From: Ignavibacteriota bacterium
Lineage (GTDB): Bacteria; Bacteroidota; Ignavibacteria; UBA10030; SZUA-254
Length of the DNA: 64,000 nt
Assembly (NCBI GenBank): GCA_025358305.1
Contig: JANYJZ010000030.1
Span: forward strand, 32,382-96,381
Direction: 5' to 3'
How positions within the stretch are numbered: the first letter of the stretch is position 1; each line of letters opens with the position of its first letter. Below are positions 8,093 to 17,303 of the stretch, piece after piece. A program made the translations under genes and the position numbers. A model generated the notes under the pieces. The model was not told the DNA's origin. It saw only the letters and a program-made list of their open reading frames with translations, and searched no databases.

Positions 8093-9775
8093 CTATTCCT
8101 CATGCTGGGAGGTCGACCCGACGGCAAGCCGGTGCGCGTACGCCCGGTGGTTGAGGATCAAACCCTTAGCCGCATTGAACTGCACGTCGTCCGCAAGCGA
8201 TGCCTCGATCCGTCCATGTTCCCCTGCCACTCTGCTCGCCAGCTGCACCTTTAGTTCTGCGACGATCGCCTTCTTCTCTCGGTCGACGGCGTTCCCCTTC
8301 TCCTTCCGGAGCTGTTCGCGCAGTGTCCCGATCTCCGCCATGACGGCGGGTGAAGCGGATCCTTTTGCTGCCAGGGCGGCAAGCTCTTCGAGCTTCGCTT
8401 CGCTCTCCGACTGCCAGATGAACTTCTCCTTCTCGAGGAACAGCTTGAACTCATTGAAGATCACGTCGTCTCCGGGCTTGCCGCCGGCGCGCTGCGCCGA
8501 GTAGTACGCGGCAAACCGGTAGTAGAGCGCCTTCCGGAGGAGCTCGCCGTCGAGACGCGTCTGCACCGGCTCCCCGACAAGCGTATCGGGATGGATCCCC
8601 CCGAGCTCGTACTCCGGTCGGCCCTTGAGCGTCCGGAACTCCTTTCTCAGGGAGTCGGGCGTGATGGCGAGGACGGAATCGATGTTCTTCTTGGCGTAGT
8701 CGATCTCCTGGATGCACCGGCCGCTTGGGGTGTAGTACTTCGCGGTCGTGATCTTCAGCTGCGTATTGTACATGAGCGGCGTGATCGTCTGGACGAGCCC
8801 CTTGCCGAACGACCGCGTGCCGAGAATGACTCCCCGGTCGAGGTCCTGGATGGCGCCGGCGACGATCTCGCTCGCGCTTGCGCTGTTTCGGTTGACAAGG
8901 ACGACGAGAGGCACCGCCGGGAGGACGGGGTCCTCCCCCGCGAAGAACTTCTTCTCCGACTCCGGCCGTCTTCCCTTCATGCTCACGATGAGGCTTCCGC
9001 GCGGCACGAACTTCTCAACGACGTTGACGGCCATATTGAGGAGCCCGCCCGGATTGCCCCTGAGGTCCAGGATGACGCCGCGGATATCGCCTTTCGCCTG
9101 CAGGGAATGGATAGCGGCCGCGAATTCGTCTCCCGTATTGGAGGAGAATCGTTCCAGCCTGATGTAAGCGATGCCGTCGCCGACGGTGTCGGCGAACGTC
9201 ACGTTCTTCAATTGGATCTCCTCCCGGACGAGCACGAACTCGATCGGCTTCGACTCGCCTTCGCGCTCGATCAGGACGTGCACTTCGGTGCCGGCGGGGC
9301 CCCGGGTCAGGCCGCGGACGTTGTCCGGGCGGACGCTCACGATGGACGTGCCGTCGATGGCGATGATGTGGTCCCCCGGCTGGAGACCCTGGCGCTGGGC
9401 CGAGTACCCTTCCATGAGATTGAGGATCGTGATCTTCCCATCCCGGACGCCGATGCTGATCCCCACACCGCCGTACTTGCCGGTGGTGATGAGGTCGACC
9501 TCGTCCCCCTCCTTGTCGTCGTAGAACGTCGTATAGGGGTCGAGCGTCGCGAGCATGCCGTCGATGCCCGATTCCATGAAGTGTTCCGGGTTCAGGTCGT
9601 CGACATAGTTGAGCGCGACCTCCTTGTACACCCTTCCGAAGATGTCGATGCTCTTGTTCATCCGGAAGAAATAATCCTGCTCCCCCATCTGGAACCCGAC
9701 GAACAGGATCCCCGACACGAGTACGACGGCCACTCCGATGATGAGGGCCCATTTTCGTCCCAACGTTCGCTTCAT
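8093..9775 (-). CDS. C-terminal processing peptidase, S41 family
   Basis: A 560-residue serine protease with one N-terminal membrane anchor (about residues 8-28), a PDZ domain (KYGGVGISIGVRDGKI through QRQGLQPGDHIIAIDG), and the tail-specific protease core. The catalytic Ser lies in NRNSASASEI and the Lys in SFGKGLVQ, as in CtpA/Prc. Such enzymes trim or degrade envelope proteins from their C termini. A charged C-terminal extension of about 150 residues follows the core. The ATG overlaps the tmk stop (ATGA), so it is the second gene of a tmk operon. Confidence 0.9.
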   Translation of the reverse strand: MKRTLGRKWALIIGVAVVLVSGILFVGFQMGEQDYFFRMNKSIDIFGRVYKEVALNYVDDLNPEHFMESGIDGMLATLDPYTTFYDDKEGDEVDLITTGKYGGVGISIGVRDGKITILNLMEGYSAQRQGLQPGDHIIAIDGTSIVSVRPDNVRGLTRGPAGTEVHVLIEREGESKPIEFVLVREEIQLKNVTFADTVGDGIAYIRLERFSSNTGDEFAAAIHSLQAKGDIRGVILDLRGNPGGLLNMAVNVVEKFVPRGSLIVSMKGRRPESEKKFFAGEDPVLPAVPLVVLVNRNSASASEIVAGAIQDLDRGVILGTRSFGKGLVQTITPLMYNTQLKITTAKYYTPSGRCIQEIDYAKKNIDSVLAITPDSLRKEFRTLKGRPEYELGGIHPDTLVGEPVQTRLDGELLRKALYYRFAAYYSAQRAGGKPGDDVIFNEFKLFLEKEKFIWQSESEAKLEELAALAAKGSASPAVMAEIGTLREQLRKEKGNAVDREKKAIVAELKVQLASRVAGEHGRIEASLADDVQFNAAKGLILNHRAYAHRLAVGSTSQHEE

Positions 9776-10401
9776 ACGCTCCGCTCTTGTGAAATGTTCC
9801 GTTCGATATAGCTCCAGATCGCCGCGTGGATGGCTTCCACCTGCTGCGATCCGTCGATCACCGCGATCCGAGCGGGCTCCTCTGCCGCGATGGCGAGGTA
9901 CCCATTCCGGACCCGTTCAAAGAACTCTCTTCCTTCCGACTCCATCCTGTCCGCGCTCAGTCCCGACGCCTTCCTGCGCCGGGCGACCTCGTCGAGGCCG
10001 ACATCGACAAAGAACGTCCTTTCCGGCACCGTTCCGAACGTCGCCATCGTGTTCATCACCCGTATGTCTCCCAGGTCGATCCCGCGTCCGTATCCCTGGT
10101 ACGCGGTCGTGGAGTCGAAGAACCGGTCGCAGACGACCACCGTCCGGCGCTTCAGCGCCGGCAGGATGACCTCCCGAACGAGCTGGGAGCGCGCGGCGGA
10201 GAACAGCAGGAGTTCCGCGCGGGGGTTGAGATCGAGATGCTGCCGGTCGAGAAGGATCGACCGGATCTTCTCCGAGACCGGCGTGCCGCCGGGCTCGCGC
10301 AGAAGGAGGACATCGCGCCCCGAACGCTTCAGGCGCTCCACGAGAAGGTTCGCCTGGGTCGACTTCCCTGAATAATCGATCCCCTCAAAGGTGATAAACA
10401 T
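9772..10401 (-). CDS. tmk: thymidylate kinase
   Basis: dTMP kinase, which makes dTDP for DNA synthesis. P-loop EGIDYSGKST, the REPGGTP motif and CDRFFDSTTAYQG (DR motif and substrate loop) are clear. The start was set at the ATG at 10401, giving MFITFEGIDYSGKST, the usual N terminus of the family and a 209-residue protein of normal length; an upstream ATG would add 19 unrelated residues. It is divergent from the sigma factor gene and overlaps the S41 protease start. Confidence 0.93.
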   Translation of the reverse strand: MFITFEGIDYSGKSTQANLLVERLKRSGRDVLLLREPGGTPVSEKIRSILLDRQHLDLNPRAELLLFSAARSQLVREVILPALKRRTVVVCDRFFDSTTAYQGYGRGIDLGDIRVMNTMATFGTVPERTFFVDVGLDEVARRRKASGLSADRMESEGREFFERVRNGYLAIAAEEPARIAVIDGSQQVEAIHAAIWSYIERNISQERSV

Positions 10402-10462
10402 GCACTCAGCGTCCGTTGATGTGTAAAGAAAGTTAACCAAATTCCCCATAGTATTCAAATCC

Positions 10463-10491
10463 TTGCCTCTTGCCCGATTTTTCGTTATGTT
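10463..10491 (+). promoter_or_regulatory. promoter of the ECF sigma factor gene
   Basis: TTGCCT (10463-10468), 17-bp spacer, TATGTT (10486-10491), lying 30 bp before the ATG. It has the housekeeping-type pattern, not an obvious ECF-type autoregulatory promoter. Confidence 0.5.
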
Positions 10492-10521
10492 AACGATGTT
10501 TCATGCGGACGAAGCGCGCGA

Positions 10522-11193
10522 ATGCCAGCGAAGAAGATCAAGAAGCCTCAAAAGAAATCCCTTCCACGTACCGCGCCGGCTCCGGAGCCGGCGGCCGTAC
10601 TCCCCGTGAAGTCGGAATCTCGGACCGAAGACGCCCGACTGATCCAGCGCGCGCTCCGGGGGGACCAGTTCGCGTTCAAACACCTGCTGAAGAAGTATCA
10701 CGACCCGATCTTCAACCTCGTCTACCGCATGATTCACGACAAGCAGCAGGTGGAGGATCTCACACAGGAGACGTTCGTCAAGGCCTTCGCTTCTTTGAAG
10801 TATTTCAACGAAGAGTACGCGTTCTCGACGTGGCTCTACAAGATCGCGACGAACAGCAGCATCGATTTCATCCGTAAGAAGAAGCTCAATACGTTCTCCA
10901 TCGACAAGCCGGTCGCCATGGAGGAGAGCGATTTCTCATTCGAGCTCCCCGACACGACCTACCAGCCCGATAAGACCCTCATGCAGGGCCAGCGCTCCAA
11001 AATGATCGAAGAGGCAATCGACAAGCTCCCGGAAAAATACCGAAAGGTCATCATTCTGCGGCATACGGAGGAGCGGGATTACGCCGAAATCGCCAAGATC
11101 CTGAAACTGCCCATTGGCACGGTCAAGGCACACATCTTCCGGGCCCGGGAACTCCTCAACAAGGCCCTGCGAGACACCATTCGCCACTATTGA
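10522..11193 (+). CDS. RNA polymerase sigma factor, ECF (sigma-70 family)
   Basis: A 223-residue ECF-type sigma factor. Region 2 is seen in DPIFNLVYRMIHDKQQ and VEDLTQETFVKAF, with FSTWLYKIATN completing the -10 binding helix. Region 4 is LPEKYRKVIILRHTEE with the helix-turn-helix YAEIAKILKLPIGTVKAHIF. A Lys/Pro-rich N-terminal extension of about 35 residues is longer than usual. No anti-sigma factor gene is adjacent; the next gene, 43 bp downstream, encodes a membrane-anchored LiaF-like protein and is probably cotranscribed. Regulation by that protein is only an inference. Confidence 0.9.
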   Translation: MPAKKIKKPQKKSLPRTAPAPEPAAVLPVKSESRTEDARLIQRALRGDQFAFKHLLKKYHDPIFNLVYRMIHDKQQVEDLTQETFVKAFASLKYFNEEYAFSTWLYKIATNSSIDFIRKKKLNTFSIDKPVAMEESDFSFELPDTTYQPDKTLMQGQRSKMIEEAIDKLPEKYRKVIILRHTEERDYAEIAKILKLPIGTVKAHIFRARELLNKALRDTIRHY

Positions 11194-11236
11194 AACATCC
11201 GGCCTAAATTCACGTAACGCTTAAGTGAGAGAACCC

Positions 11237-12127
11237 ATGCCAACCCGACGCCTTACATACGGACTCATCTCCTGCTCCTTCCTCCTCCTGGCGACGGGAT
11301 TCATGGGCTATACCATCACGAACAAATACCACAAGGCGATCCCCCGGTCGGACGAACGTCAGCTCAAGGTGACGCTCGAGGCGGGGTACGGGACGGTGAC
11401 CGTCGCCAAAGGGGAGCCCGGCACGGTGCTCGACGCGGACATCGAGAGCGAGAGCTCCCAGGACCTCACGCAGCTCATCGACTACTCCAAGCGGGACGGT
11501 ATCGGGTACCTCAACATCAGCGTCAACACCGACAAGGGCGACCGGGAGGACCGGAAGTCCCACTCCTTTAAGTTCAGCGGCTTCGAATCCAACTACTGGA
11601 ACATGCATTTCACCGACGCCGTTCCCATCTCGTTCGACGTCGAACTCGGCCTCGGCAAGGGGGACCTCGACCTCACCGGGCTCAAGGTGAAGGACCTCAA
11701 CCTGTCGGCCGGCGCGAGCAGCGTCTATCTGAAGTTCGACGCGCCGAACAAGAACGTCATCGAGGACATGACCATCGAGTCGGGCCTGAGCAAGTTCCAC
11801 GGGGACCGCCTCTGCAACGCGAACTTCAATCACATGAAGTTCGAGGGGGGCGTGGGAAGCTACATTTTGGATTTTGGAGGCGAGCTGAAGAAGGAAGTCG
11901 ACGTGGACATCGAGGTCGGGCTGGGCTCTCTTACCATCATCATCCCTGACAACATCGGCGCACGCATCATCTACGAGAAGAACTGGATCTCCCACATCGA
12001 CCTCGACCACTCCATAGCGGAGCAGGAGGAGAACAACTACTACACCTCCAACTACGCTACGGCAAAGGGAAGAATGAACATGCGCGTCGAAGCGGGCTTC
12101 GGGACCGTGAAGATCCGGAGAGAGTGA
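11237..12127 (+). CDS. membrane-anchored LiaF/toast-rack-like protein
   Basis: A 296-residue protein with one N-terminal hydrophobic anchor or signal segment (about residues 4-25) followed by a repetitive beta-rich region. Alternating glycine and polar motifs such as LEAGYGTVTVAKGEPG, ELGLGKGDLDLTGL, EVGLGSLTIIIP and VEAGFGTVKIRR resemble the toast-rack/LiaF (DUF2154/DUF4097-like) fold found in envelope-stress sensing proteins. Position directly after the ECF sigma gene suggests a link to that regulon. ATG 11237 was chosen over a GTG at 11225 because a GAGAG ribosome site lies a suitable distance upstream. Confidence 0.65.
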   Translation: MPTRRLTYGLISCSFLLLATGFMGYTITNKYHKAIPRSDERQLKVTLEAGYGTVTVAKGEPGTVLDADIESESSQDLTQLIDYSKRDGIGYLNISVNTDKGDREDRKSHSFKFSGFESNYWNMHFTDAVPISFDVELGLGKGDLDLTGLKVKDLNLSAGASSVYLKFDAPNKNVIEDMTIESGLSKFHGDRLCNANFNHMKFEGGVGSYILDFGGELKKEVDVDIEVGLGSLTIIIPDNIGARIIYEKNWISHIDLDHSIAEQEENNYYTSNYATAKGRMNMRVEAGFGTVKIRRE

Positions 12128-12182
12128 TCCGCCAAAGCTGCATCACGCGCGCAATCGCGTCCCCCCTCTGCCGCACCGAACG

Positions 12183-14861
12183 TTACCTCCCGTACTGAAA
12201 GTATAGTCCCCAACGCTGCTGCGCCGCGTACTCGCCCTTCTTGACGAGCGCGAGCGCCGCCGAGCGGTACGCGTCCCCTGCGGGAAGCCCCGTCATGAGG
12301 TTCGTGTAGAAGATCTCGCCGAAGTATCGCTTCGCCTTCCGGTCCCCCCGCCACATCGTCGCGATGACCGTTCTCGTCCCGTTGGCAAGGAAGAGCGCAG
12401 GGACGTACCTGTTCAACACGCCGGGAGTGGCCGAGATGCTCGAAAGAAGGAGCGTCTGGGGAGGCGGTAGCGCCGCGAGCGTGCCGAGCGGCACTCGGCT
12501 CTGGCCGAAGGGCGTGAGCCCGTCGGAAAGGAAGACGCCCGAACGGTCGGGACCCGACGCAGCCAAGGAGAACTCCGCGGCGATATGCACGACGTCGGCG
12601 CTCAGCTGGGAGAGGCGGATGACCGTCGCCGCCGTATCAAAGAGCATCCTTGCCTTGTCGTAAAAACTCCTAATATCCTTCAACTCATACTCGACATCCC
12701 AGTTTGTGCTGCCGGGATACCCAACGCCGGCGACCGTGCTGACGAACCGTTCCGGGGGCCGCGAACAGAAAAGGATCGCCGCGCTCGGGAGATACCGAAC
12801 CGTCCGCCGTTCCAGAAGCGCAGCCGACGAGCCTCCCCCCTCCCCTCGCCCTCCGCCGTTCCCGCCCCGGAGCGTATGGAACGGAAGCCATCCGAACTCC
12901 GCCGGTGACACGACGTAGAGCGTGTCGGCTTGACGGAGGTCCGCCATCACCGGATCGACGAGGAGATTGGAGAGCTCATCCGCGAGATCGCCCATCCGGC
13001 GAACTGCTGCCGCCGACTGCATCGGAGCTCCCTCGTTGCTGATCTTTTCGTCTCCGATGATCCGGTTGTACTCCGAGATCATCCCGATAAGGTTGTCCAT
13101 CTCGACCGGGACGTTCCGCAGGACCACCGTGTCGCGCTTCACCACGACGATCGTGAGCACCTTCGGCGCGAGAGCAAACTCCAGAAGCGCCGAGCCTTCG
13201 GAGAGCGTGTCCTGGACGGCCCGGAGAGGGACCTCGCGTTCCGTGAGGATCCAGCGCAGGTTGGACGGCGATGTGTTGAACGCGGCCGACGCCCGGTCCG
13301 ACTCCGCGGCGAGACGCGGGGAAACTACCGTGAGCGCGGCCGCGCGCTCCGCGTTTCCGTTCCTGCCGAGGGCGAGCTCTTCCTCGATCTCCCGCTCGCT
13401 GCGAGCGGCGAGCCGGCGTTTCCACTGCAGTTCCTCGATGGAGGCGCGTATCCCGCCGTCGGGCGGACGGACGGAGCTCTCCAGAAAGAACGTGCCGATG
13501 TCGTCAAGATTCTTGCGTTCGATCGATCCAAAAACCGATGCTGCATCGCCCTGCTGCGCCGCGATCCGCATCATCGGGGTGTGCCAATCGGATCGTTCTC
13601 CGGCGAGGATGACCTCGCTCAGCCGCCGCATGGGCGACGATTCCCAGGAACGGAAGGAGCTTTGCTGCGCGACGGCGAGCGCGCTCCGGTAGAGGATCAT
13701 CGCGCTGTCTCCCTTTTCGCCCTGTTCCGTGACCACGCCGAGGAGAAACAGCGCGAGCGCCGTGCCGTCGGGTATCCGCCGCTCCCGGCACTGGTCCAGG
13801 ATCGCGGAGCACCGAGCGACGAGCTCACGCGAGAGCGTCCCCTGCTGGCGTTTTCCGATGTTCCAATCGCACGCGGCGACGGCGAGCTTCAGCAGGGGTT
13901 CCTGGACGCCGTTCCCCGCCGCCCTTGCCCGGTCGAGCGCGTCGGCGTAGTAGCGCTCCGCATCCGCGTAGTGACGAAGTTGATAGGCCACATTGCCAAG
14001 GCTCGCGAGGAGGTCTGGCGCGAAGAGGGTGTCCGGTGATTCGAACAGTGTGAGGGACTCCGAATAGAACGCAAGCGCGCTGTCGGGATGCGACAGGTGG
14101 TCCTGGAACTTCCCGGAGGAGTATGCGGCCATCATAAGGCTCCGCTTGTCCGGCGCATCGCGGAGCGACCCCCTCCACCGTGAGAGTGTTTCTCGGACCT
14201 CCGCGTCGCGTCCCGCCCGCAAGAGTGTCTCAAACCGGAGCCGCATGAGGCCGATCCGGCGATCAACCCCGGACGAGGCAGGGACCATCCGCTCAAGGTC
14301 GGCGATCGTCCGGAGAGAACGGTCGACCTCGCCGGACCGCCCGTCGGCATCCGCCGAGAGGAACAGGGCGTCGTACAGCCTGGAAGAATCGGCGAAGACA
14401 CGAGCCGTAGCGGCGGCCTCCGATGCGAGGACCCGGGCGAGCGCGAAATCCCCCGTCGCAAAATAGAACCGGGAGAGTAAGTACTTGTTCAACCGCTCAA
14501 GGCGCTGGTCGCTGATCGAGTGGGCATATTCCATCGATGACCGGAAGTTCGCGAGCGCATCCTCGTAACGGCCGAGCTGTTCGTCGCACTGTGCGGCGAT
14601 ATAGCGCGATTCCGCAAGGACTGAGTCCATACCCGGCTCCTGCGTGCCGGCGAGGAGATCTTTCAACTCGGCGAGGGATTGCTCATAGCGGCCTTCAAAG
14701 AGGAGGGTCTCTGCCTTTTCCGTGTGGTCGCTCTTCTCGCGGAGCCGTTCGGTGGCGTTCTTTCCGCACCCGGCGCACGCGGCGAGCAGCGCAACGAGTA
14801 CGATCATTCGCAGTGGGAACACGCGGGAGGGGGGGATCACTCTATGGTGAGCGTTATGCAT
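12183..14861 (-). CDS. TPR lipoprotein with degenerate CHAT domain
   Basis: An 892-residue protein. The N terminus has a lipobox (LVALLAACAGC), predicting a lipid-anchored exported protein. The central 550 residues are helical repeats of TPR type (for example ALANFRSSMEYAHSI and NVAYQLRHYADAERYYADAL). The C-terminal part from about residue 640 aligns with CHAT caspase-like domains (PAEFGWLPFHTL; NGTRTVIATMWRGD). The catalytic positions are lost: the usual ATHG segment reads VVHIAAEF and the usual LSACET segment reads LLLSSISATPG. It is therefore probably a scaffold or sensor and not a protease. The start could instead be the ATG at 14807, directly before the signal segment. Confidence 0.75.
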   Translation of the reverse strand: MHNAHHRVIPPSRVFPLRMIVLVALLAACAGCGKNATERLREKSDHTEKAETLLFEGRYEQSLAELKDLLAGTQEPGMDSVLAESRYIAAQCDEQLGRYEDALANFRSSMEYAHSISDQRLERLNKYLLSRFYFATGDFALARVLASEAAATARVFADSSRLYDALFLSADADGRSGEVDRSLRTIADLERMVPASSGVDRRIGLMRLRFETLLRAGRDAEVRETLSRWRGSLRDAPDKRSLMMAAYSSGKFQDHLSHPDSALAFYSESLTLFESPDTLFAPDLLASLGNVAYQLRHYADAERYYADALDRARAAGNGVQEPLLKLAVAACDWNIGKRQQGTLSRELVARCSAILDQCRERRIPDGTALALFLLGVVTEQGEKGDSAMILYRSALAVAQQSSFRSWESSPMRRLSEVILAGERSDWHTPMMRIAAQQGDAASVFGSIERKNLDDIGTFFLESSVRPPDGGIRASIEELQWKRRLAARSEREIEEELALGRNGNAERAAALTVVSPRLAAESDRASAAFNTSPSNLRWILTEREVPLRAVQDTLSEGSALLEFALAPKVLTIVVVKRDTVVLRNVPVEMDNLIGMISEYNRIIGDEKISNEGAPMQSAAAVRRMGDLADELSNLLVDPVMADLRQADTLYVVSPAEFGWLPFHTLRGGNGGGRGEGGGSSAALLERRTVRYLPSAAILFCSRPPERFVSTVAGVGYPGSTNWDVEYELKDIRSFYDKARMLFDTAATVIRLSQLSADVVHIAAEFSLAASGPDRSGVFLSDGLTPFGQSRVPLGTLAALPPPQTLLLSSISATPGVLNRYVPALFLANGTRTVIATMWRGDRKAKRYFGEIFYTNLMTGLPAGDAYRSAALALVKKGEYAAQQRWGLYFQYGR

Positions 14862-14876
14862 AATTGAAAGTGCATG

Positions 14877-14905
14877 AATATACCAAAGTCCGTCAAAAGT
14901 AACAA
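14877..14905 (-). promoter_or_regulatory. promoter of the CHAT lipoprotein gene
   Basis: On the minus strand, TTGTTA (14905-14900), 17-bp spacer, TATATT (14882-14877). Predicted transcription start is about nine bases before the ATG at 14861. Confidence 0.55.
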
Positions 14906-14992
14906 TCGCGGCGCCCCCGGACCGCCGTCACGTCTCTGAACCGGGTAATTCGATCCGAATATCGTGAATTCGCCCCCAACTCGGAACTCTCG

Positions 14993-15008
14993 GGTGACGA
15001 CTGTCACC
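14993..15008. promoter_or_regulatory. short inverted repeat, possible operator
   Basis: GGTGAC (14993-14998) and GTCACC (15003-15008) form a 6-bp palindrome with a 4-base centre, about 65 bp upstream of the DUF6588-like gene at 15074. It may be a protein binding site; there is no direct evidence. A TTGCAC and a TATAGA follow (15021, 15041), but their 14-bp spacing is poor for a sigma70 promoter. Confidence 0.25.
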
Positions 15009-15073
15009 TGAGGGTTTCTCTTGCACGGGGTTCTTTACACTATAGACGAGGCATTACGAAAGGAGCCATTTTC

Positions 15074-15976
15074 ATGCAGAAGCACCATCGGTTCGCGGGA
15101 TACGCCCTCCTCGGGTTGGTCCTCGCGTTCGGGGGATCCGCCCGCGGTCAGAACCAGTTCGAAGAGGCTGTGAAGCAGCTTTCCTCCGATAACGTCAAAG
15201 GATACCTCCAGCCGTTCGTCGACGGGTTCGGTTCAAACCTGAATTCAGGACTCATGCGTCCGGTGAACATGACATCGCTCGGATTCACCATGAAAGTGGA
15301 GGTCATCGCGGTCGGCACACTCATCGGCGAGCAGCAGAAGAACTACAACGCCGTCGCCCCCTATCCGTTCAACCAGACCCCCGTGCAAACGGCGACCGTC
15401 TTCGGCGGTCCCGGCACCGTCGTCAGCGGGCCCAGCGGGCTCGAGTATCAGTTCCAGAACGGGCAATTGAAGACCCGGCTCATGCCGATGGCGATCCCGC
15501 AGGCAACGATCGGAACGATCTTCGGCACCGAAGCCGTCGTCCGGTACGCCGCGATTCCGAAAATGGACAACTTTCCGCACATCGACCTCGTCGGGTTCGG
15601 CGTGCGGCATAATATCAGCCAGTACGTCCCGGACATACCGGTCGACCTTGCCGCGGGCGTCTTCTACCAGAAACTGACCGTCGGGGACGTCTTTGACGCG
15701 CACACGATGAACGTGAGCCTCCAAGCGAGCACGTCGTTCGCCATCTTCCGCATTTACGGCGGCGCGCAGTATGAGACCTCTGCGATGAGCGTCCATTACA
15801 CGTACACCGGTCCGGGGGCGACAGGGACGAGCCTGATCGAACTCGACATGAACGGCGGAAACAGGGTGCGGGCGACCGCAGGACTCGGGCTCGACCTCGT
15901 CGTCCTCCACCTGAACACGGACATCAGCATCGGCAAGGTGACATCGGTCAGCACCGGCCTTGGTTTTGGATTATGA
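15074..15976 (+). CDS. predicted outer-membrane beta-barrel protein, DUF6588-like
   Basis: A 300-residue exported protein with a signal peptide ending near GSARGQ (residue 26). The rest is made of alternating short strands typical of an outer-membrane barrel, ending VSTGLGFGL with a terminal hydrophobic residue. NVKGYLQPFVDGFGSNLNSG near the start matches the pattern I recall for the DUF6588 family of the FCB group. Function unknown. A good AAAGGAG site precedes the ATG. The stop overlaps an in-frame ATG of the downstream gene, so the pair is probably cotranscribed. Confidence 0.65.
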   Translation: MQKHHRFAGYALLGLVLAFGGSARGQNQFEEAVKQLSSDNVKGYLQPFVDGFGSNLNSGLMRPVNMTSLGFTMKVEVIAVGTLIGEQQKNYNAVAPYPFNQTPVQTATVFGGPGTVVSGPSGLEYQFQNGQLKTRLMPMAIPQATIGTIFGTEAVVRYAAIPKMDNFPHIDLVGFGVRHNISQYVPDIPVDLAAGVFYQKLTVGDVFDAHTMNVSLQASTSFAIFRIYGGAQYETSAMSVHYTYTGPGATGTSLIELDMNGGNRVRATAGLGLDLVVLHLNTDISIGKVTSVSTGLGFGL

Positions 15977-15999
15977 ACGGACAGATGAGGAGACGTGCG

Positions 16000-16548
16000 A
16001 TGAAACGATGGGCAATTGTGGCGCTGGTTGCGGCGGTGGCGGCTCTGTTCTCCGGCTGCGAGTTCACGAATAGCCCGCTCCTGGTCGAAGGGGCGTTCGT
16101 CAACTCGGCGTTCCGCGTCGACCAAGATGGCCTGCCGGCGAATACGCCGTTCGGGACAGTGGCGACCGTCCATCTCAACGACGTCCTTCAGAACGTCAAC
16201 AATGTCGCGGACTCCATCAAGATCTACAATATCTCCGTCACGATCGACAGCGTCACCGGCGCGACGGCGACGTCCACGCCGATCTCCGGGATCGCGAGCA
16301 TCGACGGAAACCCGCTCTTCAGTCTGAACAATGTCGCGCTCTCCGCGCTCCACACCGAGCATTCCATCTTCGATCCGAGCATCGCGGGCTGCACGTTCAA
16401 CGCGATAGGCGTCCAGTACCTCGTGCACTCGCTGCGGCAGAACCCGCCCCCGAACGTCACCGTGGCGGTTCTGGGGAGTTCATCGGCGAGCGCGCTTCAC
16501 TTCACCCTTCACGTCAAGATCTACACGCAGATCTACACCTCGCCCTGA
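16000..16548 (+). CDS. hypothetical lipoprotein
   Basis: About 182 residues starting MKRWAIVALVAAVAALFSGC, a textbook lipoprotein signal with the lipid-modified Cys at position 20. The mature part is strand-rich with no family I recognise (GTVATVHLNDVLQNVNN, then a C-terminal HFTLHVKIYTQIYTSP). The ATG at 16000 was chosen because GAGGAG lies 7 bases upstream; an in-frame ATG at 15973 overlaps the stop of the previous gene. Its 3' end overlaps the convergent glycerophosphodiesterase gene by 16 bp. It probably works with the upstream barrel protein at the envelope. Confidence 0.6.
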   Translation: MKRWAIVALVAAVAALFSGCEFTNSPLLVEGAFVNSAFRVDQDGLPANTPFGTVATVHLNDVLQNVNNVADSIKIYNISVTIDSVTGATATSTPISGIASIDGNPLFSLNNVALSALHTEHSIFDPSIAGCTFNAIGVQYLVHSLRQNPPPNVTVAVLGSSSASALHFTLHVKIYTQIYTSP

Positions 16549-17303
16549 CCGACGCGGCGCTTCATGACCCCGGGGCGGTTGGTGATGACGGCGTCGACGC
16601 CGTAGCGCCTCGCCCGTTTCAGCCGAAACTCCGTATTGACCGTATACTCCGCGACGCGCAGCCCCGCCGTGTGCGCCTGTTCCGTGAGCCGTTTGGTGAG
16701 CGTTCTGCTTCCGAAGACGATGTATTCCGCGCCGATCGACCGCGCCGTCCGTACCGGTGAGCGTGCGGACTGCCGCAAGGGATGGAGAAGGATCCCCGCT
16801 GTGATTCCCGGGAACCGCTTCTTGACGAGTGCGATCAGTGTGTGGTGGAACGACGTGACGAGCACGGAACCCTCCCGGTGTGACCGGATGATGATCCGGC
16901 ACGTCCTTTCGGCAAGTTCCGCCCCCCTCCTGCCGCCGCGGTCCGCCTTCAGTTCGACATTGATCCCCATCGTCGACGGCACGACGGCGAACACCTCTTC
17001 CAGCGTCGGGATGCGTTCGCCCGAGTGGCGCGTATCGAACCAGCTCCCCGCATCCATGTTCCGCACCTCAGCGAGCGTCGCTCTCGCGACGCGACGACGC
17101 CGTCCGGCGGTCCTTCTGAGAGAGGCATCGTGAATGACGACCACTGCGTTGTCCGCCGTCAGGCGCACGTCAAGCTCAACGGCGTCCGCTCTGTCGGAGA
17201 CCGCGCGGCGGAACGCCGCAAGAGTGTTCTCCGGTGCGTGCTCGGACGCCCCCCGGTGGGCGACGATGCACAACGGAGCGCCCGGACGGATCCAGGAAAA
17301 CAT
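16533..17303 (-). CDS. glycerophosphodiester phosphodiesterase
   Basis: A 256-residue cytosolic GDPD-family enzyme, hydrolysing glycerophosphodiesters to glycerol 3-phosphate and an alcohol. The catalytic pair is in VAHRGASEHAPENT (HR, plus the conserved PENT), metal ligands in AVELDVRLTAD, and the second catalytic His in VVVIHDASLRRT. GINVELKAD is the later Glu ligand. Its ATG overlaps the stop of adk by one base, so it is the last gene of the rlmN-pepN-adk operon. Confidence 0.9.
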   Translation of the reverse strand: MFSWIRPGAPLCIVAHRGASEHAPENTLAAFRRAVSDRADAVELDVRLTADNAVVVIHDASLRRTAGRRRRVARATLAEVRNMDAGSWFDTRHSGERIPTLEEVFAVVPSTMGINVELKADRGGRRGAELAERTCRIIIRSHREGSVLVTSFHHTLIALVKKRFPGITAGILLHPLRQSARSPVRTARSIGAEYIVFGSRTLTKRLTEQAHTAGLRVAEYTVNTEFRLKRARRYGVDAVITNRPGVMKRRVGQGEV

